Of a stretch of 56,909 nt of DNA, positions 9,926-18,208 are shown in pieces (within the stretch, counting starts at the first letter, position 1; every line of letters begins with the position of its first letter). The notes under the pieces were generated by a model. The model had not been told where the DNA came from. It did no database searches and was given only the letters and a program-made list of their open reading frames with translations. A program made the position numbers and the translations under genes. The stretch is from Collinsella aerofaciens (lineage in GTDB: Bacteria; Actinomycetota; Coriobacteriia; Coriobacteriales; Coriobacteriaceae): positions 1 through 56,909 of the forward strand of contig JAPJOH010000015.1 in the NCBI GenBank assembly GCA_030826265.1, written 5' to 3'.

Positions 9926-10792
9926 ATGGCATCGCGGTATCAGATTGTGTGTATGGTGGTCGATCGCGGCAGTCTTAAGGGCGCGGCGGACGAGCTGGGC
10001 TATACGCAAAGTGCGGTGAGCCAGGCCGTCAGGGCGCTCGAGCGTGAGCTGGGTACCACGCTTATCGAGCGCGGTAAGCGGGGTGTGTCGCTTACGCGCG
10101 ATGGCAAGCAGTATCTGCCGTATCTGCGACAGATCGTAACTGCCGAGGCTGAGCTTGAGGGCAAGCGCCAGGAGCTGCTGGGGCTTTCGTCGACCGATAT
10201 TCGCATTGCGACGTTTACCAACGTGAGCCGAACCGTGTTGCCGCGCGTGATTCGCGACTTTGGAGCCCTGCACCCGGGCGTGCACTTTACCCTCAAGCAG
10301 GGCGATTACACGCGCAACGCCCAGTGGGTGCACGATGGCGTGGTCGATTTTTGCTTTACGGCACGCGGGTTTACCGCGGGGCTCGAGAAGCGCGTGGTCT
10401 ATCACGACGAGTTGGTGGCATTGCTGCCGGCCGCGCATCCGCTGGCTGCAAAGGAAAAGGTGACGCTCGCCGACCTGGCTTCCGATCCGTTTGTGCTTCT
10501 GGATGAGGGCGAACAGAGCCTGGTGCTCGATGCATTCGCGGCGCATGGCCTGTCGCCGCACGTGACGAGTGAGGTGACCGACGACTACACCATCATGGCG
10601 ATGGTGGAAGAGGGCCTAGGCGTGAGCATGCTCTACCGTCGTACTGTGGAGGGCATGCGAGCCGATATTCGCGTGCGGCCCATCGTGCACGCTCCCTCGC
10701 GTGACGTAGTGGCAGCCTGGCGCAGCTGGGATACCATGCCCATCGCCACGAGGCGCTTTATCGACTATATGAGCTCGCATATTGTCAATTAA
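9926..10792 (+). CDS. LysR-family regulator next to DMT transporter
   Basis: This 288-aa LysR regulator has an N-terminal winged helix (about residues 1-60, GSLKGAADELGYTQSAVSQA) and a C-terminal periplasmic-binding-like effector domain. It is divergent from the EamA transporter and probably controls that gene and itself. The segment DDYTIMAMVEEGLGVSML is nearly repeated in the LysR protein at 44.6 kb, so the two are paralogues. The start follows TGGAGG. The gene converges on the MATE gene with only 27 bases between stops. Confidence 0.88.
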   Translation: MASRYQIVCMVVDRGSLKGAADELGYTQSAVSQAVRALERELGTTLIERGKRGVSLTRDGKQYLPYLRQIVTAEAELEGKRQELLGLSSTDIRIATFTNVSRTVLPRVIRDFGALHPGVHFTLKQGDYTRNAQWVHDGVVDFCFTARGFTAGLEKRVVYHDELVALLPAAHPLAAKEKVTLADLASDPFVLLDEGEQSLVLDAFAAHGLSPHVTSEVTDDYTIMAMVEEGLGVSMLYRRTVEGMRADIRVRPIVHAPSRDVVAAWRSWDTMPIATRRFIDYMSSHIVN

Positions 10793-10819
10793 TGACTGGC
10801 GTGGCTTTGAGTGCGGTGT

Positions 10820-12202
10820 TTAGCGGGCTGTCGCTTTGGCTTGGGTGGCGCGATAGGTGCGTGCCGGGTGGCAAAGTAGTACCGCCACGACCATAAAGAA
10901 CGCCGTGGTGCCCAGGCTGATGGGGTAGACCATCATGATGTTCGCAAAGGTGCGGAAGTGCGGGAACACGCAGAACACCCAATAGAAGCGGATGCCGCAG
11001 ACGCAGATCATGGTGATGAGGGCGGGCGTGAGCGAGATACCAAAGCCGCGCAGGTAGCCGGACATGTTTTCGTAGAACATGCTAAAGGCGTACGCCGGGA
11101 AGATCGAACACACGCGGATATAGCCGATCGAGACGATGTTGGGATCGCTGTTGAACAGCGACAAGATCTCGCGTCCCAGGCCGACAATAACGATGATCGT
11201 GGTGAGCGCGACGATGCCGCCTTCGACCAGGCAGACTTTGAGCGTCTTGGTGCAGCGGTCGATCTGGCGGGCGCCGTGGTTTTGCCCCACAAAGGTGGTG
11301 CAGGCCTGGCTAAAGCTGTTGAGCAGGTTGTAACACACGTACTCCAGGCTCATGGCCGCGCTGGAGGCAGCCATGACCTCAGTGCCCAAGCTGTTGATGG
11401 CGGACTGGATGATGATGTTCGCGACGGCAAAGACAGCGCTCTGGATGCCGGCGGGCAGGCCGATCTTGACGATGCGCTTGAGGGCGACGGGGTCGATGGC
11501 AAGGTCGCGCGGGGTGACGCGAACGACAGAATCGGTCTTGAGCAGGCGGATAAAGAGCGTGGCGGCGCTGACAGTGTAGGCGATAGCGGTGGCGATGGCG
11601 ACGCCCGCGACGCCCCAGTGGAGTATGGGGACAAAGATGAGATCCAGGCCAATGTTGAGGACGGTGGACACGGCAAGTGCCTGCAGCGGCATGCGGGTGA
11701 TGCCGACGGAGCGGAAGATCGCGGCCTCAAAGTTGTAGAGCAAGATCGAGGGCATGCTGAGCAAAAAGACGCGCAGGTAGAGCGAAGCGAGCGGCATGGT
11801 TTCGGCGGGAACATTGAGCGCGGCGAGCATGGGCTCGGCAAAGATTTCGCCCAGTGCGATGACGACAAAGCCCACGAGTGCCATGAGGATCGAGGTGTGA
11901 ACGGCGCGCTTGACCATGTTTTGGTCGTTGCGGCCAATGGCGTTGGCGATAACCACGTTAGAGCCAAGCGATAATCCGATAAACAGGTTGAGCATCAGGC
12001 TGGTGAGCGGAACGTTGGAACCGACCGCCGCCATGGCAAGAGTTCCCTGGTCGCCCGAGAAGTTGCCGATAATGACCGTTGCGATGAGGTTCGACAGTTG
12101 CTCGAGGATGCTCGTGGCGGCGACGGGAAAAGCGAACAGGGGAATATTGCGCCACAGCGAGCCGGTAGTCATGTCAATGTGCTTAGATGCGGTGTCAGCC
12201 AT
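10820..12202 (-). CDS. MATE-family efflux transporter
   Basis: This 460-aa membrane protein has twelve predicted helices in two related halves, as in multidrug and toxic compound exporters (NorM/DinF type). The N-terminal FAFPVAATSILEQL and the second-half GLPAGIQSAVF are the symmetric motifs of the family. A GAGATTGAGAG stretch precedes the start. No regulator gene is adjacent on the 5' side. The natural substrate cannot be predicted. Confidence 0.9.
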   Translation of the reverse strand: MADTASKHIDMTTGSLWRNIPLFAFPVAATSILEQLSNLIATVIIGNFSGDQGTLAMAAVGSNVPLTSLMLNLFIGLSLGSNVVIANAIGRNDQNMVKRAVHTSILMALVGFVVIALGEIFAEPMLAALNVPAETMPLASLYLRVFLLSMPSILLYNFEAAIFRSVGITRMPLQALAVSTVLNIGLDLIFVPILHWGVAGVAIATAIAYTVSAATLFIRLLKTDSVVRVTPRDLAIDPVALKRIVKIGLPAGIQSAVFAVANIIIQSAINSLGTEVMAASSAAMSLEYVCYNLLNSFSQACTTFVGQNHGARQIDRCTKTLKVCLVEGGIVALTTIIVIVGLGREILSLFNSDPNIVSIGYIRVCSIFPAYAFSMFYENMSGYLRGFGISLTPALITMICVCGIRFYWVFCVFPHFRTFANIMMVYPISLGTTAFFMVVAVLLCHPARTYRATQAKATAR

Positions 12203-12313
12203 ACGCTCTCAATCTCTTATATGCGCTTCAATGCCAATTTGCGCAGACGATGATACTCCTAATGCAATCAGCCGGTACTTGGGGGGAACGTTTCTTTTCT
12301 GTCAGCACATAGA

Positions 12314-12369
12314 CTAGTCATTGGACGTTCTTGAATGACTAGTCGTTTAAGAACGTCCCCAATGACTAG
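12314..12369. repeat. large dyad with GGGACGTTC-type arms
   Basis: CTAGTCATT plus GGACGTTCTT (12314-12332) pairs with AAGAACGTCC and AATGACTAG (12349-12369), giving 19 base pairs with a 2-base bulge. The 16-base loop itself contains ACTAGTC. A related GGAACGTTTCTTTT lies just upstream (12286-12299), and the window ends carry GAACGTCCCT. It lies between MATE and rlmA promoters and looks like a dispersed REP-type repeat. Confidence 0.7.
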
Positions 12370-12425
12370 GTGGGGGAGGCGTGAGACAATGGTGGGCGCT
12401 GTGTTGTCCGCGCTAAGGAGTTGCC

Positions 12426-13241
12426 ATGTTGTTGTGTCCCGTTTGCCATGAGCCGTTGGTGGACGACGAGCGCGGTGCCGCATGCGCGGGCGGACACCGA
12501 TTTGACCGTGCGCGCGAGGGCTATCTATATCTGCTGCGCTCGTCTAAGAGCGGCGATTCCATGGGAGATCCCAAGTCGCAGGCGCGCAGCCGTCGTGACT
12601 TTCTGAACCGCGGTTACTATGCGCCGTTGCGCGATGCGATGGTCGAACTGGTGCGCGAGCGGGTGTCTGGGCGCGCGGCATCTACCGGCACTCCCATGAC
12701 CTTGCTCGATATTTGCTGTGGCGAGGGCTACTACACGAGTGCCATGGGCGCGGTGCCGGGCGTGGATGCTTATGGATTCGACCTGGGCAAAGAGATGGTG
12801 CGTCTGGCCGCCAAGCGCGGCGATGCGACCTACTTCGTGGCCAACATGAAGGATATTCCGGTTGCTGATGGTGCCTTTGATATGGTGACCGAGCTTTTTG
12901 CCCCCTTTAACGAGCGTGAGTTTGCCCGCGTGCTGGCACCCGAGGGCTCGCTCTACACCGTGGTGCCGGGTGCTCGGCATCTGTTTGGGCTCAAGGAGGT
13001 GCTCTACGACACGCCATATCTCAACGATGAGAAGCTGCCGCAGACAGCCGAGCTCGAGCTGGTGGGAACGCAGCGGGTGTCTGCGAACATTACGCTCCAG
13101 ACGCAGGCCGACATCGAGGCGGTGTTCCAGATGACGCCGTACTACTACCGCACGCGCCCCGCCGACAAAGAGCGCCTGGCAAACCTGGACACCCTTCAGA
13201 CCGATATCGACTTCATCATCGCCGAGTACCGCCACCGCTAA
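12426..13241 (+). CDS. rlmA: 23S rRNA (guanine-N1)-methyltransferase
   Basis: This 271-aa enzyme methylates N1 of a guanine in 23S rRNA helix 35 (G745 or G748 type; the exact position cannot be told). An N-terminal zinc site is formed by Cys4, Cys7, Cys20 and His24 (CPVC and CAGGH). It is followed by GDSMGDP and RRDFLNRGYYAPL, which are hallmarks of RlmA. The SAM-binding motif LLDICCGEGYYTS lies at about residues 93-105. RlmA(II) relatives can confer tylosin or mycinosylated macrolide tolerance. The start follows AAGGAG. The stop is one base from a repeat palindrome. Confidence 0.9.
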   Translation: MLLCPVCHEPLVDDERGAACAGGHRFDRAREGYLYLLRSSKSGDSMGDPKSQARSRRDFLNRGYYAPLRDAMVELVRERVSGRAASTGTPMTLLDICCGEGYYTSAMGAVPGVDAYGFDLGKEMVRLAAKRGDATYFVANMKDIPVADGAFDMVTELFAPFNEREFARVLAPEGSLYTVVPGARHLFGLKEVLYDTPYLNDEKLPQTAELELVGTQRVSANITLQTQADIEAVFQMTPYYYRTRPADKERLANLDTLQTDIDFIIAEYRHR

Positions 13242-13242
13242 C

Positions 13243-13279
13243 AACCTACCAAAAAGGGACAGGTTTATTTTGGCAGGTT
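13243..13279. repeat. stop-adjacent palindromic repeat
   Basis: AACCTACCAAAA (13243-13254) pairs with TTTTGGCAGGTT (13268-13279) with one mismatch, and the centre includes GGGACAGG. It begins one base after the rlmA stop codon, a position repeated by other palindromes in this window. Confidence 0.6.
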
Positions 13280-13295
13280 TTATTTGGGCAAATGC

Positions 13296-13333
13296 AAAGG
13301 GCCGACCGCGGAGATGTGCGATCGGCCCTTTTT
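13296..13333. terminator. bidirectional terminator
   Basis: AAAGGGCCGA (13296-13305) pairs perfectly with TCGGCCCTTT (13322-13331) and is followed by T residues on the + strand, with A residues preceding it. It can end both rlmA and the convergent membrane protein gene. Confidence 0.85.
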
Positions 13334-13369
13334 AGTTGCTTGGCTGCAGAGGCTAAGAGAAGCGAGCGC

Positions 13370-13771
13370 TTACAGGCGATCCTTGTTCTCGGCCTTGACG
13401 TCGTGTGCCTGCTGAACAAAGAACAGGTCGTACACCACGATGACAAAGGCACCATAGTTGATGGCGTCGCCGCCGAACGCGGGGAGCGTGAGCACGGCCT
13501 GCGCAATCGTGGCGACCGCGGCGATGATGCCGAGCTTAAATGCGCCACCCACCTGCGAAGGCTTGTTGGCGCCCTTGATGCCCGCAACGCCCGCGGCGAG
13601 GTCGATGAGGCCCTTGGCGATAATCACGACCGCGGCGAGCATGGCGTTCGGTCCGTAGGTGGACTCGAGCTTGCCGGTCGCGATGCCGGCGATTCCGATA
13701 ACCAGGCTGGCGATGCCCAAAACAAAATAGATGAGGGCAAGGATTTTGAGTGTCTTGCGAGTGAAGCTCAT
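13370..13771 (-). CDS. small four-helix membrane protein, unknown function
   Basis: This 133-aa hydrophobic protein has four predicted membrane helices separated by Gly/Ala-rich turns (GIAGIATGKLE, GVAGIKGANK) and a charged C-terminal tail ending KAENKDRL. I do not recognise a named family. The start at 13771 follows AAAGGA; upstream in-frame codons lack a ribosome site. It is alone on its strand between a terminator and a 227-base gap. Confidence 0.7.
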   Translation of the reverse strand: MSFTRKTLKILALIYFVLGIASLVIGIAGIATGKLESTYGPNAMLAAVVIIAKGLIDLAAGVAGIKGANKPSQVGGAFKLGIIAAVATIAQAVLTLPAFGGDAINYGAFVIVVYDLFFVQQAHDVKAENKDRL

Positions 13772-13891
13772 GGCTGGTCCTTTCGATACGAGTACGCCAA
13801 CTTGGCGCACCCAATGTGCTGCACATATGGTGAAGCACATTGTAGTTCAACGGCGGCGTGCGTGCGTTTGAAAGCGCTTTGAGCCCGCGCG

Positions 13892-13920
13892 GCCCAACCT
13901 TTCAAAAAGGAAAGTTGGGC
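13892..13920. terminator. hairpin upstream of small ORF
   Basis: GCCCAAC (13892-13898) pairs with GTTGGGC (13914-13920), and the stem continues through the TTTC/GAAA part with a shift of one base. A rho-independent terminator of an unseen transcript or a leader hairpin are both possible. Confidence 0.4.
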
Positions 13921-13998
13921 GTAAGCCAAATCGATGGCAGCGTATGCGCGGCGCTGCGATGATGGGGCCATAACAAGGAGTTGGTCAAAGGAGGAACC

Positions 13999-14142
13999 AT
14001 GATGTACGGCGCAGAGCAAGCGCGCGAGCCGCGGTCGTTGGGAAGGCGCATGAGTGATTCTGTCATCGCTGCCGTGTGCACGGGATTGATGGCGGTGCTT
14101 TGCATTGGGATGCTATGGGCCATGTCGCATGTGGGACAATAA
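13999..14142 (+). CDS. 47-aa single-pass membrane protein
   Basis: A short reading frame starts with ATG at 13999, preceded by a strong AAAGGAGGAA, and ends with TAA at 14142. The predicted protein has a charged N-terminal half (EQAREPRSLGRRMSD) and one hydrophobic helix (about residues 21-43). The codon use resembles neighbours. The ribosome site is among the strongest in the region, which supports real expression. No function can be assigned. It lies 63 bases upstream of rsmJ on the same strand. Confidence 0.6.
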   Translation: MMYGAEQAREPRSLGRRMSDSVIAAVCTGLMAVLCIGMLWAMSHVGQ

Positions 14143-14205
14143 CGGACGGTTGGGTGCCGACATGAATGGCGCCCATGTATTCGTTTTGTTTGCTAAGGAG
14201 TGTTA

Positions 14206-14910
14206 ATGGGCGTCGTCGATCCCTTTTCTGTTGCTCGGGCGGCAGGGCTCGAGTTAACCAGGACGCCCGAGGGCCTCACGCTTACCGATGGCACGATGGA
14301 GCTGCGCGCCGATTTTAGCCGCATGTTTCCACGACTTAAACAGGGGCGCCTGCAACAAGAGCTGTTGGTGAAGGCGGCCCGCGCGAAAGGCATCGAGCAT
14401 CCGTGGGCAATCGATGCCACGGCAGGCTTTGGCGAGGATTCGCTGCTGCTGGCGGCTGCGGGCTTTGCCGTCGACCTGTATGAGCAGGACTGCGTGATCG
14501 CGGCGCTGCTGCAGGATGCCTTGGACCGTGCGGCGGACGATCCTGCGCTTGCAGACGCCGTGGCACGTATGCGTTTGCATGCGGGCGAGGACAGCATCGC
14601 CGGTCTTCACCAGACGGCCGAGATGGTCGAGCAGGGTGAGCTCGCCGCGCCGGACGTGGTGTACCTGGACCCCATGTTTCCCGAACGCACCAAGAGCGCG
14701 GCGGTCAAAAAGAAGTTTCAGTTGCTGCATCATTTGGAGCAGCCGTGTGCCGACGAGGAGACGCTGGTCGAGGCCGCACTTGCCGTGCATCCGCGCAAAG
14801 TCGTTATTAAGCGACCGGTGAAGGGCCCGCTGCTTGCCGGTATAAAGCCGAGCTACCAGCTTGCGGGCAAGGCCGTGCGCTACGACGTCCTGGTGCCGCC
14901 GCGCCCGTAG
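14206..14910 (+). CDS. rsmJ: 16S rRNA (guanine-N2) methyltransferase RsmJ-like
   Basis: This 234-aa SAM-dependent methyltransferase is of the RsmJ (YhiQ) family, which methylates G1516 of 16S rRNA in E. coli. The SAM motif is AIDATAGFGEDSLLLA (about residues 67-82). The family motif YLDPMFPERTKSAAVKKK lies at about 153-170, followed by KVVIKRPVKGP. The start at ATG 14206 follows TAAGGAG; a GTG six bases earlier overlaps the ribosome site. The family is less common in Actinomycetota, so function by homology is likely but not certain. Confidence 0.88.
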   Translation: MGVVDPFSVARAAGLELTRTPEGLTLTDGTMELRADFSRMFPRLKQGRLQQELLVKAARAKGIEHPWAIDATAGFGEDSLLLAAAGFAVDLYEQDCVIAALLQDALDRAADDPALADAVARMRLHAGEDSIAGLHQTAEMVEQGELAAPDVVYLDPMFPERTKSAAVKKKFQLLHHLEQPCADEETLVEAALAVHPRKVVIKRPVKGPLLAGIKPSYQLAGKAVRYDVLVPPRP

Positions 14911-14948
14911 TCTGCCGAGTAGCGCTCAACGCGAGGGCGCAGCGCGAC

Positions 14949-15245
14949 CTATTTCCAAGGGTGCGACGTCAGGTGCCAGCCGCCGCAGTATTCGCATTTG
15001 TAGCAGGCCAAACCACGCCGCCCGCGGTTTTCGCAGTCGGCCATAACTGCCTCGGCCTCGGCGCGTGTGTCGTAACGGTTTTTGCGTTCGCACGACTTGT
15101 AACGCCAGGCTTCATCGCGCTCGGCGTCTAGGGCGTCGCGGCGCTCGTCCTCGCGCGCAAACAGGTCGCTCATATCGCCGCCGGTAGCAGCGCCCAAAAA
15201 CTCGCTTTTTGCCTTTGACCAGGCGGCCCGCTTTTTGCTTCCCAT
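14949..15245 (-). CDS. small basic protein with CxxC-type metal-binding tail
   Basis: This 98-aa protein is unrecognised by name. The N-terminal half is highly charged (KKRAAWSKAKSEF, LFAREDERRDALDAERDEA). The C-terminal half reads CERKNRYDTRAEAEAV, then CENRGRRGLACYKCEYCGGW and HLTSHPW. The four late Cys/His positions suggest a small zinc-binding fold like those in short phage and plasmid proteins. The start at 15245 follows GGAGAGGGG; a TTG seven codons earlier is also possible. It is divergent from a GNAT gene across a dyad. Confidence 0.6.
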   Translation of the reverse strand: MGSKKRAAWSKAKSEFLGAATGGDMSDLFAREDERRDALDAERDEAWRYKSCERKNRYDTRAEAEAVMADCENRGRRGLACYKCEYCGGWHLTSHPWK

Positions 15246-15270
15246 CTGCTTCGCGCCCCTCTCCAAACGC

Positions 15271-15300
15271 TGGTATCATTGCCCAATCAAAGTGATACCA
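15271..15300. promoter_or_regulatory. dyad in divergent promoter region
   Basis: TGGTATCA (15271-15278) and TGATACCA (15293-15300) are perfect 8-bp arms 14 bases apart. They lie between the divergent zinc-tail gene and the GNAT gene, so the dyad is an operator candidate; no regulator gene is adjacent. Confidence 0.45.
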
Positions 15301-15322
15301 ATAAACGTGAGGTCGCCGCGTG

Positions 15323-15811
15323 ATGATCAGAAAAACCCTCGATACCGACATTCCCGCCGTCATGGCTATCTATGACGCGGCCCGCGCCTTTATGCGCGCG
15401 CATGGCAACGCCACGCAGTGGCCCGAGGGCACGCCTTCTGTCGAGCAGCTGGCTGCCGATATCGCCGCCGGTGGCAGCTATGTGTGCGAAGTCGACGGCC
15501 ACGTGGTGGCGACGTTTGCCTTTTTGCCGGGCCCAGACGAGTGCTATGACGTAATTGAGGATGGCCAATGGCGTAGCGACACTCCGTACGCCGTGCTGCA
15601 CCGTGTGGCGTCCGATGACACCGTGCACGGTGTCGCGGCTGCGATGTTTGCCTTTGCCAAGGAGCGTGCCGATCACCTGCGCATCGACACGCATCAGGAC
15701 AACCTGCCCATGCAGGGAGCCATCGCCAAGGCCGGGTTTAAGCGCGCCGGTATCGTATATGTGTCGGACGGTACGCCGCGCGTCGCGTTTGATTGGCTGC
15801 GCGAGGCATAA
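15323..15811 (+). CDS. GNAT-family N-acetyltransferase
   Basis: This 162-aa acetyltransferase is of the GNAT fold. The N-terminus (MIRKTLDTDIPAVMAIYDAA) is the first strand and helix. The acetyl-CoA region lies around residues 110-130, and the C-terminal IDTHQDNLPMQGAIAKAGF is the conserved helix that follows the substrate strand. Starts at GTG 15320 and ATG 15323 are both possible behind GTGAGG. The substrate is unknown. A 21-bp perfect hairpin follows. Confidence 0.82.
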   Translation: MIRKTLDTDIPAVMAIYDAARAFMRAHGNATQWPEGTPSVEQLAADIAAGGSYVCEVDGHVVATFAFLPGPDECYDVIEDGQWRSDTPYAVLHRVASDDTVHGVAAAMFAFAKERADHLRIDTHQDNLPMQGAIAKAGFKRAGIVYVSDGTPRVAFDWLREA

Positions 15812-15830
15812 AGGCCGAGTCACATACCAG

Positions 15831-15876
15831 CGTTTTACCAAAAATGGCCCCGAGAGGGGCCATTTTTGGTAAAACG
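15831..15876. terminator. perfect 21-bp hairpin after GNAT gene
   Basis: Bases 15831-15851 pair without mismatch with 15856-15876 around a GAGA loop. The arm begins CGTTTTACCA, and a related GGCGTTTTACCA opens the hairpin at 56672. The stem is longer than a usual terminator needs, so it may be a REP-like repeat acting as terminator. Confidence 0.75.
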
Positions 15877-16111
15877 CGTTGTTGTGGGGCTCGCGTTGTT
15901 ATCGCCCCAGATGAGCCCGGGCAGACAAAAAGGGGAGGTGCCGGCTTTCGCAAGGCGCGAACCTACGAAAATCGCCGCGCGGCAACGCGGGGCGATGAGC
16001 TCGGTCGGGGGATAGGGCCCGCTTCGCCCGCCGGCCCGTACATTGTATCATCCAGTGTGGAACGAGGACGCCCGTTGCCGCGTGCGATGGGCTTGCAATA
16101 AGAGGAGAGCC

Positions 16112-18115
16112 ATGTCGAAGCAAGCGGTCGTTGGAATCTTGGCGCATGTCGATGCCGGCAAGACCACGCTGGCCGAGGCCATGCTGTTCAACGCGGGTCG
16201 CATTCGCAAGCGCGGCCGCGTGGACGATGGCGATTCGCATCTGGACACTAACGCGATCGAGCGCGAGCGCGGCATTACGATCTTCTCGTCGCAGGCCGTG
16301 CTCGACCACGGCGATACCCGCGTCATGCTTGTGGACGCGCCCGGCCACGTCGATTTTTCGGCCGAGGCGGAGCGCACGCTGCGCGCGCTCGACTATGCGA
16401 TTTTGGTTGTGGGTGCCAACGACGGCGTGCAGGGGCACACCGAAACCCTGTGGCGCCTGCTTGCGCGCTATGACATTCCGACGTTCATCTTTATCAACAA
16501 AATCGATTTGGAGAATCCCGGCCGCGATGTTTTGCTGGCACAGCTTGGGCAACGTCTTTCCGAGGGCTGCCTGGATGCCAGCGAACTGTTGGCGGGCGGC
16601 ACCGTTCAGGAGGATGCTGCTGCGTTGGACGAGGCGGCGCTCGAGGAGTTTCTTGATGCAGGTGAGCTTTCCGTCGCAACGCTGTCGCGCATGGTTGCCG
16701 AGCGCAAGCTCTTTCCCTGCTTTGCCGGCTCGGCGCTCAAGGACCAGGGCGTGGACGAGCTGCTGGATGGCATATGTGCGCTGATGCGTGAACAGGCATG
16801 GCTCCCGGAGTTTGCCGCGCGCGTCTATCGTGTTAGCCGCGGGGATCGCGGCGAGCGCTTGGCATGGGTTAAAGTGACCGGCGGCACGCTGCATGCCAAG
16901 CAGATGATTGACGGACGTTCCGGTGCCGAGGCGTGGGAACAGAAGGCCGATCAGGTGCGCATCTATAACGGCGAAAAGTATGAGCTTGCCCAAGAAGTTG
17001 CTGCTGGCGGTATTTGCGCCGTGACGGGTCTTGCGCACGTTCGCCCGGGTGATGCCCTGGGTGCGGAGCCCGCGGGCGACGCACCTGCCATTGCGCCGGT
17101 TCTCACCTATACGGTGCTGCCGAACGAGCACGATGTCCATACGGTGTTCCAAGCGCTGGCTGAGCTTGCCGACGAGGACCCCATGCTCGGCGTAAGCTGG
17201 AACACGCATCTTGAACAAATACATCTGCAGCTCATGGGAGCGGTGCAGCTCGAGGTCGTACAGCGCGTGCTTGCCGATCGTTTTGGCTTTACGGTCGAGT
17301 TTGAGCCCGGCGGCATTCTCTATAAGGAGACTATTTCGCAGCCGGTCGAGGGCGTGGGCCACTTTGAGCCGCTGCGCCACTATGCCGAGGTGCATCTGCG
17401 CCTGGAGCCGCTGCCAGCGGGTTCGGGCGTGCAATTTGGTACCGTGACCTCGACCGATGAGCTCGATCTTAACTGGCAGCGTTTGGCACTCACCAATGCC
17501 ATGGAGCGCGACCACCTGGGCGTGCTGACCGGCTCGCCCATCACCGATGTGCGCATTACGCTCACGGGCGGCCGTGCACATGCCAAACACACCGAGGGCG
17601 GCGACTTTCGCCAGGCCACGTACCGCGCGATTCGCCAGGGTTTGATGCAGGCGCGCGAGGCCGGCGCGGCGGTGCTGTTGGAGCCGTGGTATCGCTTTGA
17701 GCTCGAGGTGCCGGGGGAGTGCGTGGGTCGGGCGCTCTCGGATGCCACGCGCATGGGTGCCGAGTACGAGCCGCCGACGATGACGGGGGACCGGGCAAAG
17801 CTTGTGGGTCGCGTGCCGGCATCTGAGGTGCAGGATTACGCGCTGGAGGTGGCTGCCTACACGAGTGGTCGTGGGCATCTGTATCTAGAGTTCGCCGGCT
17901 ATGCGGCTTGCCATGATGCCGAGCGCGTCATCGAGGCGGCCGCCTATGAGCCCGAGGCCGATCTGCCCAACACGCCCGACTCGGTCTTTTGCTCTCACGG
18001 CGCCGGCTACACCGTCAAGTGGTACGACGTCCCCGCCGCAGCGCACGTAAAGGTCGATCCCGCCACCTTCCGCTCCTGGCGAGCAGCAGGCGCCGAGTTT
18101 TTCGGCCACATGTGA
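16112..18115 (+). CDS. Tet(M)-like ribosomal protection GTPase
   Basis: This 667-aa translational GTPase belongs to the EF-G-like family that includes Tet(M)/Tet(O)/Tet(W). G1 is AHVDAGKTT (11-19), the switch is RERGITI (about 51-57), G3 is DAPGH (75-79, DTPGH in most members), and G4 is NKID (129-132). The C-terminus carries TSGRGHLYLEFAGY and an extra His/Cys-containing tail (VFCSHGAGYTVKWYDV) not present in classical Tet proteins. It is therefore probably a chromosomal relative rather than an acquired tetracycline resistance gene; its true role is unknown. The start follows AGAGGAGA. Its TGA stop is the first codon of a repeat palindrome. Confidence 0.82.
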   Translation: MSKQAVVGILAHVDAGKTTLAEAMLFNAGRIRKRGRVDDGDSHLDTNAIERERGITIFSSQAVLDHGDTRVMLVDAPGHVDFSAEAERTLRALDYAILVVGANDGVQGHTETLWRLLARYDIPTFIFINKIDLENPGRDVLLAQLGQRLSEGCLDASELLAGGTVQEDAAALDEAALEEFLDAGELSVATLSRMVAERKLFPCFAGSALKDQGVDELLDGICALMREQAWLPEFAARVYRVSRGDRGERLAWVKVTGGTLHAKQMIDGRSGAEAWEQKADQVRIYNGEKYELAQEVAAGGICAVTGLAHVRPGDALGAEPAGDAPAIAPVLTYTVLPNEHDVHTVFQALAELADEDPMLGVSWNTHLEQIHLQLMGAVQLEVVQRVLADRFGFTVEFEPGGILYKETISQPVEGVGHFEPLRHYAEVHLRLEPLPAGSGVQFGTVTSTDELDLNWQRLALTNAMERDHLGVLTGSPITDVRITLTGGRAHAKHTEGGDFRQATYRAIRQGLMQAREAGAAVLLEPWYRFELEVPGECVGRALSDATRMGAEYEPPTMTGDRAKLVGRVPASEVQDYALEVAAYTSGRGHLYLEFAGYAACHDAERVIEAAAYEPEADLPNTPDSVFCSHGAGYTVKWYDVPAAAHVKVDPATFRSWRAAGAEFFGHM

Positions 18116-18139
18116 CAAAGGGACAGCTCCTTTGTCATA
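18111..18139. repeat. GACAAAGGGAC palindrome providing a stop codon
   Basis: TGACAAAGG (18113-18121) pairs with CCTTTGTCA (18129-18137). The first TGA of the left arm is the stop codon of the Tet(M)-like gene. It belongs to the same family as the copies at 21837 and 23093. Confidence 0.8.
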
Positions 18140-18146
18140 TGCTATT

Positions 18147-18173
18147 GGTATAACTCGGTATAAGTTGGTATAA
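18147..18173. promoter_or_regulatory. three GGTATAA repeats at 10-bp spacing
   Basis: GGTATAA occurs at 18147, 18157 and 18167, exactly one helical turn apart, 36-62 bases upstream of the AAA ATPase start. Phased direct repeats like these usually bind a protein cooperatively or form part of a promoter. Confidence 0.45.
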
Positions 18174-18208
18174 CTATTACCAGGGTTTGCCAATCCGAGG
18201 AGGCCGAC

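Noticed and set aside
15899..17878. 659-codon open frame on the minus strand
   Set aside because: It lies wholly against the Tet(M)-like gene; high G+C content keeps antisense frames open, and the translation has no recognisable domain.
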